IMG/VR virus record: IMGVR_UViG_3300042879_000289
Coordinates: 1 to 49,892 of that record
DNA length: 49,892 nt
Strand: one strand, 5' to 3'
Source: a virus
Notes under the pieces: model-generated
Told to the model about the DNA's origin: nothing
Seen by the model: the letters and a program-made list of their open reading frames with translations, nothing else
The model's database searches: none
In this document: piece after piece, positions 1-7,877 of the stretch
Numbering within the stretch: position 1 is the first letter of the stretch
Layout of the letters: each line of letters opens with the position of its first letter
Program-made: the position numbers and the translations under genes

Positions 1-688
1 TCAAACGAGCCATCGGAATCTCACGGCTGTTGTTCCCAAAGTACAACTCACGCAACGCCAAAGTCGTGCCGTTGTAAGCACGAACCCTGTAATACTCAAC
101 AGTCTGCCCCGGCTCAACGTCTGTCCAAATCCACTGGTTGTCAGTTACGACAACTGTTCCCAAATCTTCGAGAGTATTCCAAGTAATTCCGTCCACGGAG
201 TACTCAAAGATAATGCTCCAAGTAGCTGAGCCGCCAGCAGCAACATAAGGAAGAATGCCGATACTGCCAACATAAACAGGATTATCAGTTCCATAAAACA
301 CCTGTATGTTTCCGTTTGCAGAAGTTTGCTGGCAGTAAGTGTCTATGTTTGAGTCGTAGACATTCTCAATGACCCCACCGGCAGACGATGTGTAGTCACC
401 ACTCGGACGATCCATTGTCCTGTACAGCACATTCAAGGCATCTACTGCCCCTAGAGGCAGCTTGTATACGTACTGGTCAGCCTGCAACCCAAAGACCTTT
501 TTGCTGATTGCCCAGTATTGGATACCCCGGTTGATTAGGTGAGACAGCAGAAAGAACAAAGACTGACGAGCAGACAGCTGCTGCTCAGAGGTCAGTTCTT
601 CAGCCAGCTTGCCACAGCGCCTAGCCCCATGATCAATCATGGTCTGGACATCAATGACAGTCGTCCCAATTGTTCCCGAGTAAGCCAT
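1..688 (-). CDS. virion/tail protein, C-terminus cut by window edge
   Basis: The reading frame starts with ATG at 688 (MAYSGTIGTTVIDVQT) and stays open for 229 codons to the left edge, so the C-terminus is missing. The first 75 residues are helical and polar (a run near residues 30-60 contains EELTSEQQLSARQSLFFLLS). The rest is rich in Gly, Ser, Thr, Val and Tyr, as in beta-sandwich virion proteins, and has a segment with WSIIFEYSVDGITWN that looks like a carbohydrate-binding or fibronectin-like strand pattern. It directly follows the 131-aa basic protein and belongs to the leftward structural operon. I cannot name the family. A tail or appendage protein is the best inference from composition and position. 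Confidence 0.65.
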   Translation of the reverse strand, partial: MAYSGTIGTTVIDVQTMIDHGARRCGKLAEELTSEQQLSARQSLFFLLSHLINRGIQYWAISKKVFGLQADQYVYKLPLGAVDALNVLYRTMDRPSGDYTSSAGGVIENVYDSNIDTYCQQTSANGNIQVFYGTDNPVYVGSIGILPYVAAGGSATWSIIFEYSVDGITWNTLEDLGTVVVTDNQWIWTDVEPGQTVEYYRVRAYNGTTLALRELYFGNNSREIPMARL

Positions 689-1084
689 TTAGAACCCCGA
701 ACATTTCCACCTGCGCATGGACGCCCGTGCGCGGGAACCCTTCTCACTCTTCTCTGCAATCAGACGCATCCGAGCACAGAACGAATCCTTACGTGGGCCA
801 CCTTCCGGCTGAGGAGCCTTCAGGTTGCTACCAGTCTCACGGTTGTACTTAGCCCTACCTTTAGCCGTCAGACCCGCTCCTTGGCTCACAGGGAGCTTTT
901 CTCCCCTGCCTATAGCCAACGATGGGCCGCCATCTTTCAAGCGCTCTGGGAGCTTTTTAGGGGCTTTGGTAGCCGATACAAACTCCTCGCCCACAGACTT
1001 GGAAATGCCAGTCTTCTTGGCAATCTTGGGGTTGTGGGCTACTGCCTGCATCAACCTAAACTGGGCTTTGGACTTTGCTGGCAT
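689..1084 (-). CDS. small basic phage protein, DUF3008/DUF6321-like
   Basis: This 131-aa Lys/Arg-rich protein begins MPAKSKAQFRLMQAVAHNPK, which resembles the short DUF3008-type start (MPAKSKAQ). The second half contains AGLTAKGRAKYNRETGSNLK followed by a Gly-Pro-Arg-Lys-Asp-Ser-Phe-Cys segment. I associate that part with a conserved phage domain of unknown function (DUF6321-like, from memory). It ends one base before the start of the next gene and follows the 194-aa virion protein without a gap. A positively charged small protein among virion genes may be a DNA-contacting or structural component, but its function is unknown. Confidence 0.75.
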   Translation of the reverse strand: MPAKSKAQFRLMQAVAHNPKIAKKTGISKSVGEEFVSATKAPKKLPERLKDGGPSLAIGRGEKLPVSQGAGLTAKGRAKYNRETGSNLKAPQPEGGPRKDSFCARMRLIAEKSEKGSRARASMRRWKCSGF

Positions 1085-1669
1085 TTAGGCCACCTGATTC
1101 ATGGTTGCAATAATCGAAGGTATTGCAGGCACAGCAGGTGATGCGCTCAAGGGAAGATGCTCTAGCGTCACCAACGTAGAACTAGGCAGCCAAACAAGCT
1201 CAACATACTGCCCTGCCGTCAAACTCAAGAAAATGTTCCAAGCAGCAACCCCATATCCGTAGATATTGCTGGTCTTTCTTGATGGGATCGTAATGTCAGT
1301 AGCAGAATTTGTAACGTCTGAGCCATTTATACGGAACCAAATCTTGACGTTGTGCTGCTCGTTGTCTGTGTTGACTATCTGAGCACTGAACTGCAGGTTG
1401 TAAATACCAGTGTTTGGAACCGTAATCCTGCTTCCACTAACCAACGTAATGCTGTCTTGAATATCGACAGCGCTAAACGTCATCACTGTGCCAGTAGACA
1501 CGTTCCCAGTCTGATCTTGGTCACTGCTAAGAGCAATGTAGGTGTTGTTGAACGCTTTTACATTCCCCAACGTAGACTGAACATTCAATCCATCTTGCAC
1601 AAGAGGAACAAGCTCAGCACCCGTTAAGGTACTGGCTGCTGGCATCTGCGAAATCTTCTGGTCTGCCAT
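1085..1669 (-). CDS. virion protein with fibre-like N-terminus and beta-rich C-terminal domain
   Basis: The protein has 194 aa. Residues 1-35 (MADQKISQMPAASTLTGAEL, then VPLVQDG) match a motif common at the N-terminus of phage tail fibres and appendage proteins. The remainder (Val/Ser/Thr-rich, with GIYNLQFSAQIVNTDNEQ and VKIWFRINGSDV) reads like a C1q/TNF-type jelly roll. It overlaps the stop of the 80-aa gene by one base (TAATG), so the two are translationally coupled. It is likely a short fibre or a head/tail decoration. The receptor-binding role is inferred, not shown. Confidence 0.72.
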   Translation of the reverse strand: MADQKISQMPAASTLTGAELVPLVQDGLNVQSTLGNVKAFNNTYIALSSDQDQTGNVSTGTVMTFSAVDIQDSITLVSGSRITVPNTGIYNLQFSAQIVNTDNEQHNVKIWFRINGSDVTNSATDITIPSRKTSNIYGYGVAAWNIFLSLTAGQYVELVWLPSSTLVTLEHLPLSASPAVPAIPSIIATMNQVA

Positions 1670-1911
1670 TACGATAACTCCAGAACTATCTTAGACCCGT
1701 CCTCTTGCAGCACATATCCCGGATCAGTTTCATCAGCTATGTAGTATTTGGTTACTACAGCAGCGCCGCCATACAGGTCTACTACACCAGTGTCGCCTAC
1801 GTTCTCACCGTAGCCATCAGTCACAGGTACATTCTTGGCACCAACCCCTAAAGCAAAACCATCAGAAGTATTTGCTTGGTTGGCTACGTTTGAGTACCCG
1901 ACATAAGGCAT
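1669..1911 (-). CDS. small virion-operon protein
   Basis: This 80-aa protein (MPYVGYSNVANQANTSDGFA...) is rich in Gly, Asp, Val and Tyr, with no charge clusters and no membrane segment. Its C-terminus (DPGYVLQEDGSKIVLELS) has the short alternating strands typical of fibre-associated small proteins. It is directly followed by the 194-aa virion gene and directly preceded by the 100-aa gene (stop at 1912), so it is clearly part of the operon. The family is not recognised. Confidence 0.65.
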   Translation of the reverse strand: MPYVGYSNVANQANTSDGFALGVGAKNVPVTDGYGENVGDTGVVDLYGGAAVVTKYYIADETDPGYVLQEDGSKIVLELS

Positions 1912-2214
1912 TTAAATTCCCGCCTGAACAACACTTATTGTTGCCGTGCCGTTACCAGAAGCCACTAACAGCTTGATCCCAGTCACAGGGAAGGCATAGT
2001 TACCATCCTGCGCGTCAGTCTTGCTGGCAATCGTAGGATGGCTGTACCAAGTCGTGAACCCAACGCCCGGGTCATCAAACGTATGCTGCACTGAATACGT
2101 CACGTTGCCAGATACAGTCACGCCAAAACCCACGTTAAATGGGCTGATGTTTGTGTTCATGACTAGCGCAGAGCTTGATCCCGTGCCAGTCTTAGATACG
2201 CTTTGTGCTCTCAT
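1912..2214 (-). CDS. small virion-operon protein, beta-rich
   Basis: The protein has 100 aa, starts MRAQSVSKTGTGSSSALVMN and is rich in Ser, Thr, Gly and Val. The segment ISPFNVGFGVTVSGNVTYSV followed by a His-Thr-Phe-Asp-Asp stretch suggests a small beta sandwich. Position (between two other small beta-rich genes) and composition suggest a virion protein such as a capsid decoration or tail accessory. I do not recognise a named family. Confidence 0.68.
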   Translation of the reverse strand: MRAQSVSKTGTGSSSALVMNTNISPFNVGFGVTVSGNVTYSVQHTFDDPGVGFTTWYSHPTIASKTDAQDGNYAFPVTGIKLLVASGNGTATISVVQAGI

Positions 2215-2223
2215 AATCAGCCC

Positions 2224-2646
2224 TTAAGCATAAGGATTCACGTAGTGCTTCTGCATCTCAAGAATGACCGTGTACGCATCCCCGGCACCAGTTTCATACG
2301 TAGTAAACGTAATGTTCCCAGTCTTGCCAGCACCAGCGTTATTTGTCAGGCCGCCAATGTTGGAATAATCCTGAATGTACTGAGTGTTAGAAGGAATCGT
2401 TTCAATCATTAAAGAAGTGTTTGCCTGCCAGTACATGGCAACTGACATGCCAGAAGTCAAAGCAGACACTTTTAACAGAGACACAGAGTTACACGCCCCG
2501 CCACCAGATTGTGATGGGGTCAGTGAAGCAGGATCGACTTTGACTACACCCGTCTCACCAGAAGAGTCTGTAGTCGTAAAGTCAAACTTCATGATGGCAA
2601 CGCGCTCACCATCAAACAAAGTCTGAGATGTTGCTGTTGCAGGCAT
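2224..2646 (-). CDS. predicted virion protein
   Basis: This 140-aa protein starts MPATATSQTLFDGERVAIMK. Alternating hydrophobic and Ser/Thr/Gly residues (VAIMKFDFTTTDSSGETGVV, FTTYETGAGDAYTVILEMQK) indicate a beta-rich fold. It follows a rho-independent-type hairpin at 2662-2690 and an AG-rich ribosome-binding region. It is the first gene after that hairpin, so its transcription may be attenuated relative to the capsid genes. Its function is unknown. Confidence 0.7.
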   Translation of the reverse strand: MPATATSQTLFDGERVAIMKFDFTTTDSSGETGVVKVDPASLTPSQSGGGACNSVSLLKVSALTSGMSVAMYWQANTSLMIETIPSNTQYIQDYSNIGGLTNNAGAGKTGNITFTTYETGAGDAYTVILEMQKHYVNPYA

Positions 2647-2661
2647 TCAAGTCTCCAATAA

Positions 2662-2690
2662 AAGACAGGGGGACTAAGCCCCCTTGTCTT
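2662..2690 (-). terminator. rho-independent-type terminator within the structural operon
   Basis: Left arm 2662-2672 (aagacaggggg) pairs with right arm 2679-2690 (cccccttgtctt) with one bulge and a 6-nt loop. Read on the minus strand, the hairpin is followed by TTTTATT. It lies immediately after the stop of the GG-repeat protein (2689), whose TAA is inside the stem base. The downstream virion genes may therefore be expressed at a lower level or depend on read-through. Confidence 0.7.
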
Positions 2691-3771
2691 AACAAGCTCT
2701 GCCGCCCCGCTTTTTACCCGGAGAGACAGTACGGCTTACTTCACGCTCAGTCGTTGTGACAGCACCCTGACCGCTCATACCCTTCTTGAGAGCATTAAAG
2801 CCTTCCCGAATCTTCCCGGGCAAGCTCTTCATCGTCTCAACTGGGTGCATCAAGGCGTCCATAGCTGCTTTACGATCGGCCTCATTTTCAGCCTTCTCAT
2901 TCTCGTAAAACTTCTTGTAGCCTTCGCTTTCCCGGGCAGAGCCGTGCATCGGATCACCACCATCTGCCATCTTCTTGCCTTGATATTTGCTGTACTTGTC
3001 AGTCAGCTTCATCTTGGCTTGCTTCATGGCAGTCGCGTTTTCCGACTTGTGGATCTTCTGCAAACGACCTTCAGCAGGAGTTACTGAGCCACCCGTTTTA
3101 AAGGTGCCAGACAACCGGCTGATGCTTACTGGCTGAGAGGGCTTCTTCTGCCCTTGAGGCATTTTGACGGCGCGTCCATCAGCCTGAACTGAACCACCGT
3201 CAGCAAACTTTTTTGCGTAGCCACCTTTCTTGTAGCCACCCGCGTTTGCTTTTGCCACACCACCAGTTTTGTAGCCACCACCGTTGCCCATCTTCACGCC
3301 GCCAGTCTTGGCAGGCGATTTGTCAGGCGTAGCAGTGTGCATCATGGTTTTGCCAGAGGTTGACTTGATGATGCCGCCATCCTTGTAACCGCCCTGACCG
3401 TCCACAACACCGCCAGTCTTCAAGCCTTTGTGCGCTTTTGACGCAGGCTTGTCAGCATGTTCCTTTAGCTTTTCAGCTACAGAACCGCCGTCCTTCATGG
3501 CAGGCTTAGCCATCATCGCCTTACGACGCGAGGCCATCGTGGGTTTTGCAGGGGTACGGATAGGATTAGCCATCGCAGGGCGACCCACCATCGGAGCCTG
3601 ACCAGCCATAGCGCCAGCAGCGCCAAGACCACCCATGCCACCGTCAGCCATCTTCTTGGCCTTGGTAGTGGAACCGCCCTTCTTCATAGCTACAGCACCG
3701 CCATTTTTGAGCTTCAGCTCTACGCTGGGCTCAGTGGTCATCATTTTGACCATTGGTCGAAAACTAGACAT
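2689..3771 (-). CDS. [K/D]xGG-repeat protein, probable virion component
   Basis: This 360-aa, highly basic, low-complexity protein has about eleven copies of a short motif of the form Lys/Ala-Lys/Asp/Thr-Gly-Gly (MKKGG, MADGG, MKDGG, LKTGG, YKDGG, AKTGG, YKTGG, YKKGG, FADGG, FKTGG, MADGG), spaced irregularly through residues 25-275. The last 90 residues are helical and charged. The same MADGG/KTGG motif recurs in the 1004-aa, 341-aa and 1109-aa proteins of this genome. It starts with ATG at 3771 (MSSFRPMVKMMTTEPSVELK) and overlaps the end of the GIY-YIG gene by 8 bases. It is likely a virion-packaged or assembly protein. The function of the motif is unknown. Confidence 0.7.
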   Translation of the reverse strand: MSSFRPMVKMMTTEPSVELKLKNGGAVAMKKGGSTTKAKKMADGGMGGLGAAGAMAGQAPMVGRPAMANPIRTPAKPTMASRRKAMMAKPAMKDGGSVAEKLKEHADKPASKAHKGLKTGGVVDGQGGYKDGGIIKSTSGKTMMHTATPDKSPAKTGGVKMGNGGGYKTGGVAKANAGGYKKGGYAKKFADGGSVQADGRAVKMPQGQKKPSQPVSISRLSGTFKTGGSVTPAEGRLQKIHKSENATAMKQAKMKLTDKYSKYQGKKMADGGDPMHGSARESEGYKKFYENEKAENEADRKAAMDALMHPVETMKSLPGKIREGFNALKKGMSGQGAVTTTEREVSRTVSPGKKRGGRAC

Positions 3772-4303
3772 TTTCTGTTTCCTTTACCTTTCTGAGTAAA
3801 TCACGGGCAATTTTCTTGGCTTTGATTTTCTCAATTGTTTCTTTTGAGTGCTTGTAACCGGGCCTATTGCTCGGCTTTCCTTTTTTTGACTCACTAATTT
3901 TTTTCTTAGTTTCGTCCGTTAAAGTCACACCCTTCCTCGGACTTGGATTTCCCATTAAAGACTTGGAAATCTTTTCCTTAGTTTCTTCAGAAACAATACT
4001 TCCCTTCGCAGCACCAACACCACACTCTCCACCTTTGGTCAAATTGTAACCATTGGGGTACATAGTGTTGTGCTGTTCAATCAACATTTTTTCTATGTCG
4101 AATGCTGCTTCTTTGTCAAAAGCATCAGCAAAATGGGTGAAGACAAAAGAATCTTTCCCGTATTTATTGATTGCTTTATGCAAAAGCGGAGTTTCCCCCA
4201 AAGCCCTTAAATGCCGTGCCCATCGTCTTTTCAAATGTTTAGAAACGCCAACATACTGCTTGCCGTTCCTAATATTTGTGATGATGTACACGGCATATCC
4301 CAT
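3764..4303 (-). CDS. GIY-YIG homing endonuclease with NUMOD3-type repeats
   Basis: The protein has 179 aa. The N-terminus MGYAVYIITNIRNGKQYVGV is a GIY-YIG nuclease core (Y..YIITN...GK.YVG), followed by the family Arg-rich helix (KRRWARHL) and the Glu/Asn region near residues 70-87 (IEKMLIEQHN, GYNLTKGG). The C-terminal 80 residues contain repeated SEETKEKISKSLMGN and TDETKKKISESKKGK units typical of NUMOD3 DNA-binding modules. It is AT-richer than its neighbours and is wedged between two virion genes, overlapping the next start by 8 bases. The TAGGG of the upstream gene's stop provides its weak ribosome-binding site. It is a free-standing selfish gene and I see no intron folding around it. 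Confidence 0.9.
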   Translation of the reverse strand: MGYAVYIITNIRNGKQYVGVSKHLKRRWARHLRALGETPLLHKAINKYGKDSFVFTHFADAFDKEAAFDIEKMLIEQHNTMYPNGYNLTKGGECGVGAAKGSIVSEETKEKISKSLMGNPSPRKGVTLTDETKKKISESKKGKPSNRPGYKHSKETIEKIKAKKIARDLLRKVKETENV

Positions 4304-4312
4304 GATGATGCC

Positions 4313-4759
4313 CTAGCGCTGTGCGTACAGAACAGTGAACTGAATCTGTGCCTGAGTAGTGGCAATGTTGCCATCAGGATCGACAGAGCAGTAGATAGCT
4401 ACGTTGCTTGCTACATTGCTACGTGCCAGCACATTAGCGGAAGTCAGAGTTCCAGAAGACACAACAGTTGCTGCCATGTTGGTCGTCGGGAAGTACGTCG
4501 CGCTATTGGATGCACTACCAACACGAATGTTGAGAGCGTTAGCAGTACCGCCACCAACCGTCCAATTCACCAGCTTCTCGGCAATAATGTCGATGATCTG
4601 AGAATTGGCAGGAACAGTGATCGTGCCGCTAGTGATGTTGCCGCCTGCATCAGAGGTAACAGTAGTTGCCTGCGATACTACGACCCATCCACCATCAACC
4701 GAGTCAGTAAGCGTGTCAGAGCCGGTACGGAGCGCCGAACCAATATAGGTTTGACTCAT
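4313..4759 (-). CDS. virion protein downstream of the major capsid gene
   Basis: This 148-aa beta-rich protein (MSQTYIGSALRTGSDTLTDS...) has many Ser/Thr/Val/Ala residues and an ITVPANSQIIDIIAEKLVN segment, consistent with a small jelly-roll or Ig-like decoration protein. The start is supported by ATAGGAG ending 7 bases upstream of the ATG. It is separated from the major capsid gene by about 50 bases that hold a UUCG-capped hairpin. A capsid decoration or head-completion role is inferred from position. Confidence 0.7.
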   Translation of the reverse strand: MSQTYIGSALRTGSDTLTDSVDGGWVVVSQATTVTSDAGGNITSGTITVPANSQIIDIIAEKLVNWTVGGGTANALNIRVGSASNSATYFPTTNMAATVVSSGTLTSANVLARSNVASNVAIYCSVDPDGNIATTQAQIQFTVLYAQR

Positions 4760-4779
4760 TTCATTTCTCCTATTTGATA

Positions 4780-4795
4780 GGAGGCCGAAGCCTCC
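4780..4795 (-). other. UUCG-capped hairpin after the major capsid gene
   Basis: On the minus strand GGAGGC-TTCG-GCCTCC forms a 6-bp stem with a cUUCGg tetraloop directly after the capsid stop (4813). It is not followed by a T tract (next bases TATCAAAT), so it is a weak terminator at best. It could stabilise the 3' end of capsid mRNA or mark a processing site. Confidence 0.45.
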
Positions 4796-4812
4796 ATCGT
4801 TTTACCAGTCTC

Positions 4813-5727
4813 TTAGACGCCCGGGGTGCCGTACATTGCACGTGGGTCGGTAAAGCCAACGTCGTAACGCTCGGTGGCCTTATAGCGCATCGAGTCAGTC
4901 TCGAAGTCACCTTCCATCGTCTTTTCCAGCTTACGACGCATCATCAGCTTCATGCCCTCAGGAGCATCAGTCTGAACCCACCATGCGGTTGCAGAAGTCA
5001 GACGCGACAGAACTGCAGCGCCCTCGTCCAGCAGGCCGATGGATTTGATCGGGTTGATGTCGTTGTTTGCATTGCCGGAACGCAGAACCGACTTCAGCAG
5101 AACTTCAGCTTGGAAGACGTTGCCCGGAGCCACCACCAGCTGGCGGGGAACCAGACGAATCTTCTTGCCGTTGTTGTCCACTGCCTGACGGATCTGGATC
5201 AGCATCTGTTCCAGAGAAGTCTGGGACAGGTTAGCTGCAGTCGTCAGCAGGTTCGAGAACGTACCGTTGACGATTGGGTGCGAAGCCGAGTTCAGCTGCA
5301 CACCGTCACCGCCCGGGTAGGCGCTGTTGAACGCACGATTCAGGACGTTAGCCGACAGCGTTTCTTTCGTCTCAATCAGAGACTGTGCCAAGTGACGGGC
5401 ATAGACCTGACCGATACGGATGTGATCGCCGTCCTCAACGAGAACTTTGGTCAGAGCAAATGCCAGACCATAGACGTTGTAGACGTAACGCTTGAGGAAC
5501 AGCACACCGCCCTGCTGATAGACGACAGGAGCGCCGTCAGGCATTTGCGGAGCTGCACCAAAGCCGTACAGAACCGGCTCTTCGTGGTAGTTACGGGGAA
5601 TGCCTTCCTGCTCGCGGAAGACTCGTGACCATTCATCAGTACGCTGATCGTAAACACCGTCGAAGCATTCATTCAGAATCGGTTCGACAATACTACGAAA
5701 GTCTGTACTTCTCATTGGGGCTGCCAT
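4813..5727 (-). CDS. major capsid protein (HK97-fold, Mu gpT-like)
   Basis: The 304-aa protein starts MAAPMRSTDFRSIVEPILNE. The sequence has the long helical spine region (residues 85-135, QVYARHLAQSLIETKETLSA) followed by NVLNRAFNSAYPGGDGVQLN and SASHPIVNG, a pattern I know from Mu-type and HK97-fold major head subunits. The segment near residues 190-215 (LVPRQLVVAPGNVFQAEVLL) reads as the P-domain loop seen in gpT-like capsids. It lies directly after the 190-aa head protein and downstream of the scaffold and co-chaperonin genes, which is the canonical head-gene order. It forms the icosahedral shell. Confidence 0.85.
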   Translation of the reverse strand: MAAPMRSTDFRSIVEPILNECFDGVYDQRTDEWSRVFREQEGIPRNYHEEPVLYGFGAAPQMPDGAPVVYQQGGVLFLKRYVYNVYGLAFALTKVLVEDGDHIRIGQVYARHLAQSLIETKETLSANVLNRAFNSAYPGGDGVQLNSASHPIVNGTFSNLLTTAANLSQTSLEQMLIQIRQAVDNNGKKIRLVPRQLVVAPGNVFQAEVLLKSVLRSGNANNDINPIKSIGLLDEGAAVLSRLTSATAWWVQTDAPEGMKLMMRRKLEKTMEGDFETDSMRYKATERYDVGFTDPRAMYGTPGV

Positions 5728-5744
5728 AGTTCAGTCCCTCCTTA

Positions 5745-6317
5745 TCAGATAGCCGCCGCATTGGCGAGATACTGGTGCTGGCTGATCTGAACCTGCACAA
5801 CAGTGTAGTTGTCACCCCATGCGTTGTCAGGATAGGGGGCCAGATTTACAACACGGCACTGCTTGACCGAACCAGCGCCAGCAGCCGTGGTGCCCAGAGT
5901 TGCCTGAGACAGACCAGTGACGTTAGAACCTGCAGTGGTGTTCGAGAGATTGAACTCGTCACCAACAGCAGCCTGAGTCAGAGAGCCTTCTGCCTGAATC
6001 TCATACACGATGTTAGGGTCAGTGTAGAAGTAGGCAACGCACGAACCAGTCTGGTAGGCGGTAGAGCCGGGCCAATAGTTCGATACGCGACGACGACCAG
6101 TGGTATCAGTCCACTCGACGCCAGCAAAGGCACCGACGAACTGCTCACCAGCAGCAGCAGGTTGAATCACGCCAGCACTGTCGAGTTTGACAGGCTGACC
6201 TTTGAGGATGTCCGAGCTATAGCCCGAGGTAATTCCGTTAGCCAGCACGGTGGCGCGATCCAGACCCGAAGGATGAAACGCAGGGCGCAGGCCGAACGGA
6301 GCATTTGTCGTAGACAT
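5745..6317 (-). CDS. head structural/decoration protein
   Basis: This 190-aa protein starts MSTTNAPFGLRPAFHPSGLD. It is Gly/Ala/Val-rich and has DUF2190-like features: a short N-terminal GLRPAFHPSG segment, a GEQFVGAFAGVEWTD segment and a VTGLSQATLG strand pattern. Proteins of this sort next to the major capsid gene are usually decoration proteins that bind the shell surface or cap pores. It is 17 bases upstream of the capsid gene and clearly co-transcribed. Confidence 0.7.
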   Translation of the reverse strand: MSTTNAPFGLRPAFHPSGLDRATVLANGITSGYSSDILKGQPVKLDSAGVIQPAAAGEQFVGAFAGVEWTDTTGRRRVSNYWPGSTAYQTGSCVAYFYTDPNIVYEIQAEGSLTQAAVGDEFNLSNTTAGSNVTGLSQATLGTTAAGAGSVKQCRVVNLAPYPDNAWGDNYTVVQVQISQHQYLANAAAI

Positions 6318-6345
6318 TTGTCACTCCATAAGGTTTAAAACACTC

Positions 6346-6885
6346 CTACCCTTGGAATACAGGAGCAGGCAGCGGTTTATCAAGTTGCTCGATGCCTTCA
6401 CCCTCCGTCCGACTCAGGGCTTTGCCTGAACTATCACGCTGCTGAAGTGCTTCAGCTTGAACGCGAATCTTATTAGCCTCTTCCAACGGTGCATCGTGGT
6501 GGAAGTGCGTCATAATTTCCTGATAGTGCTCCATCGGTATTTTGAAGAGCAGCATCTCGTTACACGCAATATAACCCTCATGTTCGCCAGCTTTTACACG
6601 GTAATTCTCGTATCCCCCTACCTCTTCAGCTTTCACTGGTACGTAGCCAAGGCGAATCCGCTTATCAATACTGTCGTAACTGTTGGTTGTCGATAGCCAG
6701 CATACATGCCAGCCGGGAAGATCAGGTGCATTGGGCAATGCGCTTTGTGTCCATTCGTCCTTCCACATCTTTCGACGTTCGTCGGCTGACACAAAAGTTT
6801 CCTCCGGTGCCTCACGAGACTTGTCGTGACTAGCGCGATCCTCGCGCCCACCTGCAGAGAGAGATTTTTTTAAACGAGAATCCAT
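6346..6885 (-). CDS. conserved head-operon protein of unknown function
   Basis: This 179-aa charged protein starts MDSRLKKSLSAGGREDRASH. The N-terminal 45 residues are disordered and polar, and a central folded part (residues 50-140) contains GWHVCWLSTTNSYDSIDKRI and GYENYRVKAGEHEGYI, followed by an amphipathic helix (MEHYQEIMTHFHHDAPLEEA). It sits two bases from the scaffold candidate and before the head proteins. A head-assembly role is inferred from position only. Confidence 0.7.
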   Translation of the reverse strand: MDSRLKKSLSAGGREDRASHDKSREAPEETFVSADERRKMWKDEWTQSALPNAPDLPGWHVCWLSTTNSYDSIDKRIRLGYVPVKAEEVGGYENYRVKAGEHEGYIACNEMLLFKIPMEHYQEIMTHFHHDAPLEEANKIRVQAEALQQRDSSGKALSRTEGEGIEQLDKPLPAPVFQG

Positions 6886-6887
6886 GA

Positions 6888-7877
6888 TTAGCTCCTGTTC
6901 TGTCGTGCTTCAATTGCGTAGCGTTTGATCATCCGGGCGCGCTTTTCAGGATCGTCCCAGAATCCGGCTTCTTTCATCGCTTGAACCTGCTCCCTACTAA
7001 GAACGAGCTGGTTCGCTTTCGGACTACTAGATGCCTCACGCCCCGAACTGGTTACAACACTCTTCGGAGGCTTCCTCACTGGCGGTTTCTCGCTAGTGAA
7101 ATCAGTATAGCGGTTGGGTAATACTTTTGACAAGCGATTGTCAAGCTCTTCCCAATATTCTGGCGTCTTAGGATCCCAGCCCTCGTCAGCCAAAGCTTGG
7201 TCTACCGTCAATGCAATCTTTGAGTCCATGTCTTGCCCTTGAGGGTTATACCAAGGATTAGCCTCCATCCATGACGAGGCGTAACGCTGAAGCAACGGAT
7301 CTTGCTGGATCGTCTGAGGACGGTCAGGCTGCACCATACGCTTCTTCATTGCGTCTAGGGCTTCAACCTCACGACGCGCTTCAAACCACATTTCTTGCGC
7401 TTGAGTAAGAAGCTCACCGTTCATTGACTCAGTGGCCTCTTGCATCTTGCGTTTCGCAAAGTCAACACGGAGCTGCTGATCTTCAATCGCCTTGTCTACC
7501 CGAGCCAACTCACTGCTTTGCGTTTTCTTTTCGATAACAGACAAACGCTCTAGCAATTCTTGGTTCTGACGTTGCAAGTTTTGCAAGCGAATATCCTTTT
7601 CCGTCTGTACTTGACGGTGGTATTCCTTGCGAGCTTTACGCTTGGCTCGTTTAGCAGCCCGGATAGCGTCTTGCTCGGGGTCTACGGAGCCATTAGCGGC
7701 GATCTCAGCCGCTTCTGCAGCCGCGTCAGCTGCATCCTCATCCTCGTGTGCCGCAGGCTCTGAAGCCGCTTCTACGGGCTCTGGTGCCAAATCTGCAGGC
7801 AGGCTGACTAACGCAGTCCCATCCTGCTCCTCAGACACAAACAAGTCTTGAGTCTTGTTGTCAATCTGATCACTCAT
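6888..7877 (-). CDS. putative scaffolding/capsid assembly protein
   Basis: The 329-aa protein starts at the ATG at 7877 (MSDQIDNKTQDLFVSEEQDG). That ATG overlaps the stop of the co-chaperonin gene (ATGA), and I prefer it to an in-frame upstream start at 7907. Residues 20-60 are Ala/Glu/Asp-rich and disordered. Residues 70-170 form a long charged coiled coil (RKARKEYHRQVQTEKDIRLQ, then QRQNQELLERLSVIEKK), and the C-terminus is basic (MIKRYAIEARQNRS). This plan (acidic tail, coiled coil, basic C-terminus, immediately upstream of head genes) is typical of scaffolds. No protease domain is visible. Confidence 0.72.
   Translation of the reverse strand: MSDQIDNKTQDLFVSEEQDGTALVSLPADLAPEPVEAASEPAAHEDEDAADAAAEAAEIAANGSVDPEQDAIRAAKRAKRKARKEYHRQVQTEKDIRLQNLQRQNQELLERLSVIEKKTQSSELARVDKAIEDQQLRVDFAKRKMQEATESMNGELLTQAQEMWFEARREVEALDAMKKRMVQPDRPQTIQQDPLLQRYASSWMEANPWYNPQGQDMDSKIALTVDQALADEGWDPKTPEYWEELDNRLSKVLPNRYTDFTSEKPPVRKPPKSVVTSSGREASSSPKANQLVLSREQVQAMKEAGFWDDPEKRARMIKRYAIEARQNRS

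Noticed and set aside
539-1141. A 200-codon open frame on the plus strand opposite the left-edge virion genes
   Set aside because: The product has no family features and lies opposite coherent minus-strand genes with coupled starts; a composition-driven shadow frame.
4774-5628. A 284-codon plus-strand frame opposite the major capsid gene
   Set aside because: The minus strand encodes a recognisable capsid protein; codon bias of that gene keeps the complementary frame open.
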